Positions 22,005-33,370 of a DNA stretch of 64,000 nucleotides are shown here, piece after piece. The stretch's first letter is position 1, and each line of letters starts with the position of its first letter. Under the pieces are notes generated by a model. It saw only the letters and a program-made list of their open reading frames with translations, was not told the origin of the DNA and did no database searches. Origin of the DNA: Antilocapra americana (lineage: Eukaryota; Chordata; Mammalia; Artiodactyla; Antilocapridae); NCBI GenBank assembly GCA_007570785.1, contig ML660201.1, forward strand, positions 33,107,840 through 33,171,839, read 5' to 3'. A program made the position numbers and the translations under genes.

Positions 22005-22050
22005 ATTTATTGAGCACCTACTGTATGCCTAGCAAATGTGTAGGGCTGAA
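22005..22050 (-). mobile_element. MIR fragment, antisense
   Basis: 'attgagcacctactgtatgc' is the antisense MIR 3' end. Only about 45 bases are clear. Confidence 0.55.
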
Positions 22051-22084
22051 AAAGGCAATGGAAAGTTTTCATCTCATTACAATG

Positions 22085-22172
22085 TAAGTTTTATGTCTTG
22101 CTCCTGAATGCCTTTGACATCCCTAGCACAGTTTAGATGTTCAATAAATGTTGAATAAATGAATAAATAATG
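22085..22172 (+). mobile_element. L2 LINE 3' end
   Basis: 'gacatccctagcacagttta' followed by 'gttcaataaatgttgaataa' and tandem aataaatg is the typical L2 3' end. Confidence 0.65.
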
Positions 22173-24045
22173 CACTCAGTAAATCAGTCTCCTAAGCTAA
22201 ACTGGATAGATTTGTAACAGCTGCTCAAGAGTACTATGCCAAGAAAGACTCTGAGGCTATATCCATGTCAGTGGGAAATGTGACCTGATTGATTAGCAAT
22301 GTCTGTCAAGGGCAGGAGAGGTAAAATCAAGTGTGCTGTATAATATATTCTGTGGCTAAACATAAGTGATACAGGTATTCATTGCCTCCTTCTCACCCTC
22401 CCCGCTTTTTCTGTAAACCTTTCCCTTCAGTTTGTGGAACAAGTGGAGTGACAGTCAGGATCTAATCAGAAGTATAAATCTTCTGCACTCATGAACCCCA
22501 TCTTTTCAAAATTCATCTTCTTCTACTCAGCAGAGAAGAGCTAATAGATTCTGATTTGAGTGAATCAAAGAGATCATAGAAGGAAATTCTAAACTCGTTA
22601 CCTCTATGCCTTTGCCTGGTTGGTACAAAATGAAAGACCAGGTAGAATGCAAAGTTCAAAAAGTTGAGAGTACAGAGTTTACATTTTCATGGTTTAATTT
22701 GTATACACAAGCTTCACCTAGTCCTTAGCAGGTGAGGATATAGTTGATGAGTGTCCTGGATTCATACAGATTTTTTTTGTTCCTCTTGTGAAAAACCACA
22801 TGTCTTGTCTCTTCTTAATTTCACATTAAAAAAAAAATTGTTCAAAAGGTATATTAGAGCATGAACATAATGGGAAGTAAAGAATGAAGTTGAGATCCAA
22901 ATTGCATAATGAGTTATTCATACGAAATTAATACAACTGATATAAGATTTGATTTGGTAAGATTTCCCCTCTTCCTCTTTTTCTCCTGGAAATTTTTGTT
23001 AGAGAAGTAAACAGGTATAGAAGGAAAATCACCTTCATATTTATCTAAATTCTATTTTCTAGGGACTATTGACTCTGAAACAAAATGTAGAGATAGATTT
23101 CATGGAACAGAGATGATCCTGGAAAACATAAATAGGAGTACATCAAATTTGGTTTCTGAATGTATATTTTTGAAATTGTTACTACTTAGTAAATATATAA
23201 CAAATGCATAATTGATTATCTTATACACTAGAAAATGCTGAATATTCATCAGACACAGTAGTAGACATTGAGAGATGTATGCCAAGTCCTGAAGTTGCCA
23301 ATGATTTTACTTACATAAAAAAAAAAATCATTATATAAACATTGTTGCTAGTAGCCCAGACCAATGGAAATATGGAACCCCTTAGCTGCAAGCTAGAAAC
23401 AGTGAAAAAAGGAACTTATACAAATAGGGCAGACTGGAAAGAAACTAAATTTGCACTAAGCATCAATCTTAAGATCTAATTAGTTCCTCCTGGAAAATAA
23501 TTTTTCAGTTAGAGATTGACTTCAACACGAAATGCATTAGAATGAATTTGTAAAATGTGCTTCCACCCACCTTTTTTGCTTAAGAGTTGTAGTTATAAAG
23601 AAAGGACCAAGAAACTAAAAGTCTGCAACAAATGAAAGAATCCTATGACAAATGAAAGAATCCTAGACAAGCAAGTGAGGGTGAGAATAAACTAATTTGG
23701 GTTCCAAAATTATGGAGTTTTAAAGACTTCAGCAGTTAATCGTTAAAGGTGGGAGGGGGACTGTCAGATACATAAGCAAGTCCATGATACTCAGATAATC
23801 AGAGTGAGCTTCAAAAGTTCTAGAAATTGGTCTGACTCCAGGATTGCCACAGTGAATGATTAAATATTACTGTGATATGGGAGAACAGTATACTGAAGTC
23901 TGGATTTGGGTCCTCTTCAAGTTTTTGTTACTCCATGAAAAATGGTAGTCAGGCCTTTATGTCCTCTTGTTTCACAGAATTTGGATTGGAGGGCAGAAAG
24001 CAGAATCTACCTCTGAAGAACCCTTGCTGCTTGACTTTTATTTTT
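22173..24045. other. Unique sequence with a 20-bp tandem duplication
   Basis: The string acaaatgaaagaatccta occurs at 23628-23645 and 23648-23665, a two-copy tandem repeat. No other feature recognised. Confidence 0.5.
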
Positions 24046-24785
24046 AAGTCTGCTTATTTTATTTAAATTGAAATATAATTGATTTATAATGCTGTGTTAT
24101 AGTTTATGGTGTATGGCAGAATGATTCAGTTTTATATATACGTGTGTGTATTCTTTTTCTTAACTCTTTCCCATGATGGTTAATCGTAGAGTACTGAATA
24201 TAGTTGCCTGTGCTATACAGTAGGACCTTGTTGTTCATTCATTCTGTATATAATTGTCTGCATCTGCTAATCCCAGACTCCCAGTCCAACCTTCCTCTTA
24301 CTCCTTGGCAACCAAAGTCTGTTCTTTATATCTGTGAATCTATTTCTATTTTGTAGATAAGTTCATTTGTGTCATATTTTAGATTTCCCTTGTAAGTGAT
24401 ATCATATGATATTTTTCTTTTTCTACCTTTACTTAATACAATAATCTCTAGGTCCATCCATGTGACTGAAAATGGCATTATTCTGTTCTCATTTATGGCT
24501 GCGTGGTACTCACTTGTATATATGTGTGCCACATATTCTTTATTCACTCATCACTCCATTGATATTTAGGTTGTTTCCATGTCTTAGCTATTGTAAATAG
24601 CACTGCTATGAACATAGGGGTCATAGACCATTTCAGATTATATTTTTGTCAGAATATATGCATAAGAGTGGGATTGCTAGATCATATGGCAACTCTTTTT
24701 AGTTTTTTCAGGAACCTCCATACTGTTTTCCATAGAGACTATACCAATTTACATTCCTACCAACAGTGCAGGAGGGTTAAAAGTC
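24046..24785 (-). mobile_element. L1 3' end, antisense
   Basis: Antisense L1 3' UTR and ORF2 end in order: 'aaattgaaatataattgatt', 'ctatacagtaggaccttgtt', 'ctctaggtccatccatgtga', 'atgtcttagctattgtaaat', 'cctaccaacagtgcaggagg'. About 740 bases, 5'-truncated, decayed. Confidence 0.88.
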
Positions 24786-25035
24786 TACCTGTTCATTAGG
24801 CCATTGTTACTTTGGGTCTCCATTACCCATAACAAACCTAATCCTAAGTGACATTGAAATTACTTCTAACCTGAATGAACAGCAGTTCAAAGTAAAATTT
24901 AATTTGATTTCAGAGAAATAGTGTTATTTTTTCTTCGGACAGCAGAGTTTGAGATATATTACTTACTCCTGCTGTACTGAATTTGAAGAAGATACAGTTA
25001 TCCTGGTGATGTTCTCATTGCTTTGAAAATTTTGA

Positions 25036-25180
25036 TGTGCATGTGAATTACCTGAAGACCTGCTACATAAATATCGCTGGGCCCTACCCAGAATCAAATG
25101 CTGCAAATCTAGGGTGGGAGTGAGAATTGCATTTCTAACAAGTACCTAAGAGATGCTGATTCTACTGTTTCAGGACCACA
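25036..25180 (+). mobile_element. MER5A-type hAT MITE
   Basis: 'tgtgaattacctgaagacct', 'gggccctacccagaatcaaa' and 'attgcatttctaacaagtac' follow the MER5A order; the terminal 'ggaccacac' is also present. Confidence 0.75.
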
Positions 25181-25238
25181 CTTTTTTTTTTCTTTCAGTT
25201 CTACCAGTTTATTGCTACCAACCCATCTCTGTCCACCC

Positions 25239-25357
25239 CCCCTCATGAGTGTGTGCTTGGTCATGTAACCCTATGGACTGTAGCCCACCAGGCTCCTCTG
25301 TCAATGGATTTTTCCAGGGAAGAGTATTGGAATGCGTTGTCATTTCCTTCTCCAAGG
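25239..25357 (-). mobile_element. BovA-type SINE fragment, antisense
   Basis: 'ccctatggactgtagcccac' and 'tcatttccttctccaagg' mark a partial antisense SINE body; the tRNA-like part is missing. Confidence 0.85.
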
Positions 25358-25795
25358 ACCACACATTTGAGGGCCCCTATTCTAGACTAATTCTCAAACT
25401 AGCTAAGGTAAAAGACAAGTCTCAATGTCTATACTTACCTACCGGACTGGTTACCAGAAGTTCACAGATAAGCCTGGTGCACGGCCCATGATAGAACCCT
25501 TAGCCTAGGACTAGGGGCACTTTGGCTGCTTCCTGTCTGAGAAATTTCTGCAGTAGAATCCAAAGACTCAATGCCTAGGACAGTATCTCCTATCCTGCCT
25601 GAAAAAGTTCAGTCTTTTTTTTTTTTGGCCATGTCATGGTTCAGTGGTTTAGAGCGCTTCCTAGAATTGCTTGAAGTAGTGCATTACTGAGGAGCTTCTG
25701 CTACAAAGTCTTAAAAAGTAGTTGACAGCAAACAATTCATTGTCATCAGATTTTCCTTCTCTATGAAGGAATCTGCCCCTATTTAAAAATACTAT
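25358..25795. other. Unique sequence
   Basis: A T-run at 25616-25626 may be an old tail. Nothing else recognised. Confidence 0.45.
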
Positions 25796-26060
25796 TTCTC
25801 AATAACTGGCAACTTACTTTTAGCACTTACTGTATTTTTAGGAGCCATGATAAATTGTTTACAAGTAATATATGTGTTTTACATGCATTGTGTCATTTAA
25901 ACTCTCAACAATCCCATGAGGCGGGTGCAATCATTACCCCCATTTTCAGTGAAGAGGGGAAAAAAAAAACAAAAACAGTGAGGCCCAGGAAAGTGAAATA
26001 AATTTCATGAGATCGAACAGTGGAAGGTAGGCAGTTAAACCAGGTCCATGCTTTTAACCA
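25796..26060 (-). mobile_element. MIR SINE, antisense, with A-rich insert
   Basis: 'tagcacttactgtattttta', 'cattacccccattttcagtg' and 'gcagttaaaccaggtccatg' give the antisense MIR order, broken by an A-rich run at about 25960-25976. Confidence 0.75.
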
Positions 26061-26635
26061 CCAGGTTTTATTCCTCATTTCACTCAAAATCTTTCCTTGC
26101 GGATATGCAGGCCAAGTCAAGATGCTAGCTTTATGCCAAGAATCCTAGAGACACCAGCAGACTCAGACATAAGTCTGGACTCTGTCCCCAGGTAGATGCG
26201 GGCCTAGGAGAAGTCATTTTTATCACTGAGTTCTCATCCATAATTTTCTTTAGGAACTAATGTTCTTTGGAGGAGTTATCAGACATTCTATGGAAAATGT
26301 GTTTAGGGTCAAGTAAATATAGGAAAGACTAAATAAAATGTTACCCTCTTTGAGATTCACACTGCTGGTAAATTAAAGATTATGAAAGATCTTATGGTGA
26401 TATTGTTCTGATTTTATTTAACCAAGTATTTCCCAAAAGTCTTTAATAGAGTACCCTATTTTTATATAACTTAATATGTTAATAATAGTTGTTATTCATG
26501 GAACACAGTTCTGGAAACAATACCCTATTTTTCCTGTCCCAAAATTCTGTGAATCTAATTCTGTGAGTCTATGACTGGTATAGAAATATAAATAGATACA
26601 GAATGGTACAGAAATAGAAATGGTATAGATTAGAT
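26061..26635. other. Unique sequence
   Basis: The last 80 bases are rich in agata/agaaat words (degenerate simple sequence) just before a SINE insertion. Confidence 0.5.
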
Positions 26636-26935
26636 ATAGAACAGTATTCTACTGCTGCTGCTAAGTCGCTTCAGTCGTGTCTGACTCTGTGCGACCCCAT
26701 AGATGGCAGTCCACCAGGCTCCCCCGTCCCTGGGATGCTCCAGGCAAGACCACCGGAGTGGGTAGCCATTTCCTTCTCCAAGGCATGAAAGTGAAAAGTG
26801 AAAGTGAAGTTGCTCAGTCGTGTCCGATTCTTAGGGACTCCATGGACTGCAGCCTACCAGGCTCCTCTGTCCATGGGATTTTCCAGGCAAGAGTACTGGA
26901 GTGGGGTGCCATTGCCTTCTCTGATAGAACAGTAT
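26636..26935 (-). mobile_element. BOV-A2 dimeric SINE, antisense, with target-site duplication
   Basis: Two BovA units are joined by 'gcatgaaagtgaaaagtgaa'. The left unit starts 'actgctgctgctaagtcgct'. The flank atagaacagtat at 26636-26647 recurs at 26924-26935 as a 12-bp target-site duplication. High similarity to the standard form suggests a fairly young insertion. The open frame across it is SINE-derived. Confidence 0.95.
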
Positions 26936-27055
26936 AGAGATAGAAAAAGAATGCCAATATAATAACAAAACCTGTAAGACCTAAACCTAATGATAGTAAG
27001 TGCTGTCATTAGCTATGTACTGGATGGATTAGACAGTAGGATGTTATTCTGAATG

Positions 27056-27190
27056 CTTCATGTATATTACTTCATTTAATCTTTATTATAGCTCTATTAT
27101 AATAATTACAAACATTGTTATGCCTGTGTTACAACTGAGGAGACTAAGGCCCTGGAAAGAGCAATTATAGGTCTCTCAAACTAAACCATT
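27056..27190 (-). mobile_element. MIR SINE, antisense
   Basis: 'ttcatttaatctttattata', then 'acaactgaggagactaaggc', in the antisense MIR order. Confidence 0.75.
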
Positions 27191-28255
27191 TCTTAGTAAG
27201 ATTTTCCTGCACACGCTGTGGAAAGTATCAAGAAAAGAAACAGAAGCAAGCCCATTGCTATTGTTTTTTGGGGCGGGGTTAGTATGCTTTATTTGCATAT
27301 CAGAAGCCCTCTAATGTGACTATAATCTGCACTGTTAAATGTCTTTGACTTTCTTTTACTCTCCCTCTGTGGAGCATGGTTCACAGTCATTACTCTCTTG
27401 ATCAAGTTACAGACAAAAGCAGCCTTCAAATTAGGCCTATTAAGATTTGTTTTTAATGAGGAGATAATTCCTCTAACAACACAAGCCAGATTTGGCTGGG
27501 GTATGATTACACAATCAGGTCGTCTTGCAGAAAGGAAAAGCAGATTTTTGCCTCTTCCTCGAATAATTTCAGCCAGTCTTTATTCACTTGATGCCACTTA
27601 AAAGCACAGAGCAAATGTAGTATTTGAGACTTCTGAGTAATGAAGTAATCACATAGCCTGTGCAGGACAGTGGGAGAGTTTCTATTTCAAGAATTGGAAC
27701 TTATTAGAAGGCAAATGTCCAGATTCGTAGTATTGGAAATCACAGTAGGGAAGATAATTCTTTCTAGAGTTTGAGCTATCTTGCTTTGTTGAATTCCCTT
27801 GCCAACCTTCTTTGTCTTTTAGGAATGAATACCCTGTAAGACTTTAAGTAAAATGATTTGTTAATTAACCCCAATCCTTGGGGATCTTTCTGCATACTTA
27901 TTATTTTTATTAAAATAATCTTCAGCACATTTACTTTCCAAAATGTTCTTCCAACAAAATCATGTCTAGATATATTTATATCCTTTGCATACTCATTTTT
28001 CATAGTCTTGGGTTAAAAAATCTTTCTCTGTACTTTATTAAATACCTCAGCCAATCATTTCTTTATATTTAAAATCCACCAAATATATCCATTCATCCAG
28101 AACTCTTTGACAGTGTGTGACAAGGAGAATGAACTTGGTGCATCATGAACTCAAGATTCTCCAGTATCGGTCTCTAGCCTCTTCGATGTTTGATTGCAAC
28201 ACTGTTATGAGGAGATGTGATACACCTCCTTACAGATTTAAAGTTGGTGGGCAAG
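27191..28255. other. Unique AT-rich sequence
   Basis: No recognised feature over about 1 kb. Confidence 0.5.
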
Positions 28256-28531
28256 CACTTATTTCTGGCTGTGCTGGGTCTTCATTGCTGCACATAGGCT
28301 TTCTCTGGTTGTGATAAGCAAGGGCTGCTCTCTAGTTGCAGCAGTGTGCAGGCTTCTCATTACAGTGGCTTCTCTTCTTGCGGAGCACAGGCTCTAGGGC
28401 TTCAGTAGTTGTGGCGCACAGGTTTAGTTGCCCCTGGGCAGGCATGTGGAATATTCCCGGACCAGGAATCAAACTCTCGTCCCCTGCATTGGCAGGCAGA
28501 TTCTTAACCACTGGACCACAAGGAAAGTCCC
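28256..28531 (-). mobile_element. CHR-type SINE, antisense
   Basis: 'cattacagtggcttctcttc', 'cacaggctctagggcttcag' and the reversed tRNA head 'ccactggaccacaaggaaag'. The AT-rich tail is mostly lost. Confidence 0.87.
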
Positions 28532-29955
28532 TGGGCAACTTTAAATTATATAAAGTTGTTTGCCACAATTAAACTTAGCAGTATTGTCAAGGAATAACTC
28601 TCAACAGCAGGCAGGGGATATAAAAGAATATTTTGGCAAGAACAATAGTTACTGACATTACATTTGACTCTACATGTAGAACAGGATCCAGTCAAATGAT
28701 TTATTTGTTCTGTACTAACACAGCAGAAACCAGCTTGTTGCTTTTGGGGGCTGAATGAATGAATCATGGGAAATGAAATGGCCACAGTCAGGAGGCTAAG
28801 ATCTAACTTATCTTGAACATCCCCACCTGCCCTTCCTACCTGACACCTGCACAACACTGTTAGACTCAACACTGTGACTCCATGGTCACATGTACAAAGT
28901 CTTCAATTAATGTGGTCTCCTTTCAGAACTGTAAATACCCCTATTTTTCCCATTATAGTCCTACACTATTCTGGATTTCTAAAATGCTCTTTACCCAAAC
29001 ATTTATATTGATCCTTTCTTCCATTCTCTTCTTTCTTAGCTCAAATAAATCACCCAAGAAGCTTTACTGAAGCACGCAAAGCAACTCTACCCAAATTCTG
29101 TCTTTCTCCCTCTCTCCTCCTCGTTCATCTTCAAATATAACTCCTATTTGATTTATTGTTTTATTATTTTTGAACCTATATTCCTTATCACTGTGTGCAG
29201 TCTTTGAGAGTAGAGAAAAATGTCCATTCTGTCCACTGCTATATTGCCTATCCTTAGAAAATATGGTAAATTTGACACTTTAAGTTTTGTTTGCTCAGAA
29301 AAATGTATTTTGTTGCTTATTTTTCATGGTTCATTTTGATTTTCATTTCCTAATATAAATGTCCCTCACTGGAGGTAAAAGTTGAGTTTTATGTGTATCC
29401 CAATTCCATCTTTTAATAAATTTCTTCACCTTCCTTCCCTTGTACATTTTGAATGTGATTTTACCTGGTGCCTCTGAATGAGCATTGGAGGTAAAGATGT
29501 TGGGGAACTCTCTCCTTGGAGACTTCACTTAATATTTCTCCCAGATGAACTTACTGCCTCACAAAAGGACTCTTTGTCTTTCAAATTTAACCGGCTCTTT
29601 GTTTAGGCTGGTATCCAGCAGCCCAGGAGTAAAATGTCAGTGCTCTCTATTTAATCAATGTTTTATTCTTCAGCTTGTATTTCAACAGGGGGGATGAAAG
29701 AGCAGTTTGAATGTTGCCAATATATTTTTTGACCCTTTTAAATTACCGGTCTATGTTACGTGAATCTCAATAATTTCTAATTTATTTTCAGTCTGTACAA
29801 ATCCCTTGGAGATATGTGCTATTCTTTTGCTAAAAGACATAACAGCTGTGCTGATACTATACTAAAACCAAGACTAATCCTCACCCAACCAAAGAGGTCA
29901 TTTTACGGCATTCAGCTTTTTTCTTTCTCATCATAATTGCCAAACTTTATATTGT
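28532..29955. other. Unique sequence
   Basis: A weak L2-like phrase near 29175-29265 is not strong enough to call. Open frames here look like chance. Confidence 0.45.
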
Positions 29956-30075
29956 GTGTTTGTAGAGCAGTGTTTCTCAAAGTCTGTTTTGTGGAATACT
30001 AATCTGCAGTGTTATTTTGCTCCTCACCTCCCAGATAGTTTCAGTGAGCCAGAAGTTTGAGAAACAAAGTACTAA
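29956..30075. mobile_element. MER5-like hAT fragment
   Basis: 'agcagtgtttctcaaagtct' and 'agccagaagtttgagaaaca' are near-inverted ends of a short, diverged MER5-like element. Confidence 0.5.
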
Positions 30076-30149
30076 CAACATATTAACAATTCTGAAACTT
30101 GTTAGAAAATCAGCTGCTTCAGTTTGGTTTACCTTTTAGCAGTTTTTCA

Positions 30150-30332
30150 GTGTATTTTACCATAGCGATGGTACACAAACTGTGGTCCCAGACCACCTGG
30201 GAGTTTGTGAGAAATGCAAAATCTTGGGCCCCAACCAAGATCTACAGACTCCCAAGCCCTAGAGCAGAGGGGAGCCTGTGATTTCTCATGTCCTCTAAGT
30301 AAACTTGACATTTGCTCAGCGTGAGAACCACT
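30150..30332 (-). mobile_element. MER5A-type hAT MITE, antisense
   Basis: 'aaactgtggtcccagaccac', 'gaaatgcaaaatcttgggcc' and 'gtgagaaccactgg' follow the MER5A antisense order. Confidence 0.85.
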
Positions 30333-30384
30333 GGACTACAGAAGTCTTATATTTGGGACAACCTTCTAACATCCTGAGGGAATG

Positions 30385-30490
30385 TATTCAGATCACCTGG
30401 GAAACTATTCAGTAGCTCTGGAGTGTGGCCCGAGATTCTGCATTTCTCATAATTTCCCAGGTGATAGTGATGCTTTGGAGTATACCTTGA
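30385..30490 (+). mobile_element. MER5A-type hAT fragment
   Basis: 'attcagatcacctgggaaac' and 'gattctgcatttctcataat' in sense order; partial. It lies 50 bases from an antisense copy. Confidence 0.65.
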
Positions 30491-30745
30491 GTAGCAAGGC
30501 CACATGACAGTTCTGAAAGAGCTGGAGCAAGCATGGGGAAGGATTTTGGGATAGATTCTTATGATGGAAATTATGGGCAAAGTGTCTCCTGTCACCCACC
30601 TGTGACATCAGTGTCATCAGTCACCCATGACCCTGGTTGGAAGATGGAATGGCAGTGGCAGCATGGTGCTTCTTACCTGGCCATCTACCATACCAGGTAT
30701 TCAGAGAAGACACATGGCAAAGAAAGAGGTTAGACCAGGGATCCC

Positions 30746-30965
30746 TGAGCATGGGAATTTTTCTTGTACTTACAAATAAAAAAATGAATAGCTGTGTGGT
30801 CCTGGGTAGCTTACATAACCACAGTGAGACTCAATTTCCTCACCAGTCAGTTGGAAATATGTTAACAGCCCCTGTGTCAGTAGTAGTACTGAAAGTATGA
30901 CCTCCTTGTAAAATGCGTACATTGTGGCACATAGTAAGTACTTAATAAATGATAATGATATGACA
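30746..30965 (+). mobile_element. MIR SINE
   Basis: 'tgtgtggtcctgggtagctt', 'gagactcaatttcctcacca' and 'gcacatagtaagtacttaat' trace the MIR core and 3' end. Confidence 0.82.
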
Positions 30966-31283
30966 ATGGTCATGATGGTGGTGGTGGCCCCACATAAAAT
31001 GGAAACATCCTGAAGTCAGCCTCACAATTCGATGGAAAAAAACAATGTGGGAGCAAAGGTCAGATCATTGTATTTTCCCTCCACAATTACGGATGCAAAC
31101 TATACTTTTTCATTTTGATTCTCTTCTCACAGCTCCCAGTGTCTAAACCACCTACCAAGACATCCACCATTATTAACTCTGGGGTTTATGAGGAGTGGAA
31201 TTGCTGCTGATCCTGATTTTCTTTTTTCTAGTATGACTGGGATAAAACTAGTCTTGTATAAGGTTTAAATGTCTGAAATACTG

Positions 31284-31455
31284 AAGGCAAAAGAAGAGGA
31301 CGGCAGAGGATGAGATGGTTAGAGAGCATCACCAACTCAATAGACATGAATTTGAGCAAACTCTAGGAGATAGTGAAGGTCAGGGAAGCCTGCTGTGTTG
31401 TAGTCCATGGGGGTCACCGAGTCAGACACGACTTAGCAACTGAACAACAACAATA
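31284..31455 (+). mobile_element. BovB 3' end fragment
   Basis: 'ggcagaggatgagatggtta' through 'gagtcagacacgacttagca' is the last part of BovB, followed by an (AAC)n-rich tail. A heavily 5'-truncated insertion. Confidence 0.9.
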
Positions 31456-31563
31456 AAATTTAAAACCTTCCCCCATCTCAGAGTATTCCAAGGAAGATTT
31501 AATAGTTGCCTGAGATCCGGGACTTTGGTTGTATGGATCTCAGTAATGCGTAAGGTAATCACA

Positions 31564-31803
31564 TGGTAAGATGTTGTGTGTGTGCATGCATGCTCTGTCC
31601 TGTCCAGCTCTTTGTGACCCCATGGACTTGAAGCCTACCAGGCTCCTCTATCCATGGGGTTTTCCAGGCAAGAATGCTGGAGTGGTTTGTCATTTCCTTC
31701 TCCAGGGCATCTCCCGACCCAGGGATCATACCTTTATCTACTGTGACTCCTGCATTGTAGGCAGATTATTTACCATTGAGCCACCTGGGAAGCTGGTAAG
31801 AGA
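31564..31803 (-). mobile_element. Bov-tA SINE, antisense
   Basis: A TG-rich start, 'ttgtgaccccatggacttga', 'catttccttctccagggcat' and 'gagccacctgggaag'. Flanks share tggtaaga (31564 and 31795), a possible short target-site duplication. Confidence 0.92.
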
Positions 31804-32291
31804 CTACCTGGATCTAGACCAAGAGAAGGCAGGAGAACCGCATGGCAAAAGCTGAGTCATTGGATACTAAAGCATGAGCATGGAGAGGAGACAGGCAAGC
31901 CAGCACATTTACAGTCAAATTTGGGAGAGAAGAAAAGAGACTGTGAAAGAGCAACTGGGATGATGAGAGTATGGCTAGATGATTGAAGAGGGGTGTAAGG
32001 GACATTTCAGGGGAAATGCCTGTCCCATATCTTTTAGGGAAATTTTGTTAGAGAGTTAAATTTATTTTCATTGATTTTTGGATGTCAGTTTGGGACTTTG
32101 TTGACTGTGACACCAGATTGAGACTTAACTTTGGGTAATTCGGTATTGCTTAAGTAATATGTTCCCATATATTATGTTTTATAATAAAAAATAATAATAC
32201 CTTTCTCTGTATCTCTTCTGCCCTCCTTCTGCCTCTCTCTTAGTAAAGAAACCATCTGCTTAAATTTTGAACACCCAGACTTGTTTCAATT
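31804..32291. other. Unique sequence
   Basis: No recognised feature. Confidence 0.5.
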
Positions 32292-32551
32292 AGCGATTCT
32301 CAACTGGGGGCTATTTTATCCCCCAGGAATATTGACAAGCTATATTGACAAGATACTGAGAAGAGCTTGACAAGATAAACTGACAAGCTCTGAAGACAAT
32401 TTTGCTTATCACAATTGAGGGTGTGTTTCTCTTGGGTAGAGGCCAAGGATGCTGCTAAACATCCTATAGTCAATCACAAGTTAGCTTCCACTGCCATAAC
32501 AAGGAGTTATTTGGTGTAAATGCTAATAGTGCCAAGGTTGAGAAACTCTTG
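32292..32551 (-). mobile_element. MER20-like hAT MITE with internal tandem copies
   Basis: Opens 'agcgattctcaactgggggc', has 'gtagaggccaaggatgctgc' in the middle and ends 'ccaaggttgagaaactct'. Within 32325-32390 the word ttgacaag (or tgacaag) occurs four times, an expansion not expected in the family. A copy in the other direction is at 51649-51870. Confidence 0.75.
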
Positions 32552-32717
32552 TCTAAATTGCTAGAAACTTTTCCTTCCTCAATTCCACCTTTCAGCGTGT
32601 GACTTGATTAATTCCTCTATAATTTACTTACTTCCAAAAATAATAATTATAGGGGAAAGCCATTATGTATATCACATAATATAATTAATGACACTTTGGG
32701 AACTTCCCTTCATTTTA

Positions 32718-32916
32718 CTGGGGCTTCCCTGGTATCTCAGCTGGTAAAGAATCCGCCTGCAATGCGGGAGACCTGGGTTCAATCCCTGGGCTGAGAAGAT
32801 CCCCTGGAAGAGGGAAAGGCTACTCACTCCAGTATTCTGGCCTGGAGAATTCCATGGACTATACAGTCCATGGGATCCCAAAGAGTCAGACACGACTGAG
32901 TGACTTTCACTTTCAC
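32718..32916 (+). mobile_element. Bov-tA SINE
   Basis: Complete head 'ggggcttccctggtatctca', body, and 'gagtcagacacgactgagtg' end followed by the cacttt tail. Close to the standard form. Confidence 0.95.
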
Positions 32917-33184
32917 CTTCCATCTTATTATCTGTCAAAGGAAAAACTCTTAATAAGCTGCAGATTTTCTCTAGAGACTCCTACTATGATAATAGACTCA
33001 ATTAACCAATAAATAAAATGTTCAATTCGAAGAGAATTACTTTTGAGATTTCCTTGCCAGTAACAAAATGTATAATGAGTTTTATCTGATTTGCATGTCT
33101 AATGACTTCCATGAAATTACCATCTTGGAGGAGCTATTGCCAAGCGTTTAAAGAGGTAGTGATGCCAAGTGGAAAGGGCTTTAT

Positions 33185-33370
33185 CTGGTTGTCCTGAGCT
33201 TGGTTCTAGGTTCAGCTATACCACCAGTCACCTCATGTCCTTGAGCAATTTGCAATACTTCCCTAAAACTTGACTGCTTCTTCCACAAAATTAGTAGGAA
33301 TTGGATTAACTCATCTCTAAAATTTCTTCTAGTTCACTCTGAACTCTGATTGATATTCTTTTCCTCCATG
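33185..33370 (+). mobile_element. MIR-like SINE, diverged
   Basis: 'gcttggttctaggttcagct' followed by 'ccttgagcaatttgcaatac' and a pyrimidine-rich core resembles MIR/MIRb. Confidence 0.5.

Noticed and set aside
26677..26937. 86-residue open frame beginning MSDSVRPHRW
   Set aside because: It is the plain translation of the antisense BOV-A2 SINE; similar frames occur over other antisense SINE copies here (17868, 31571, 38827, 44202).
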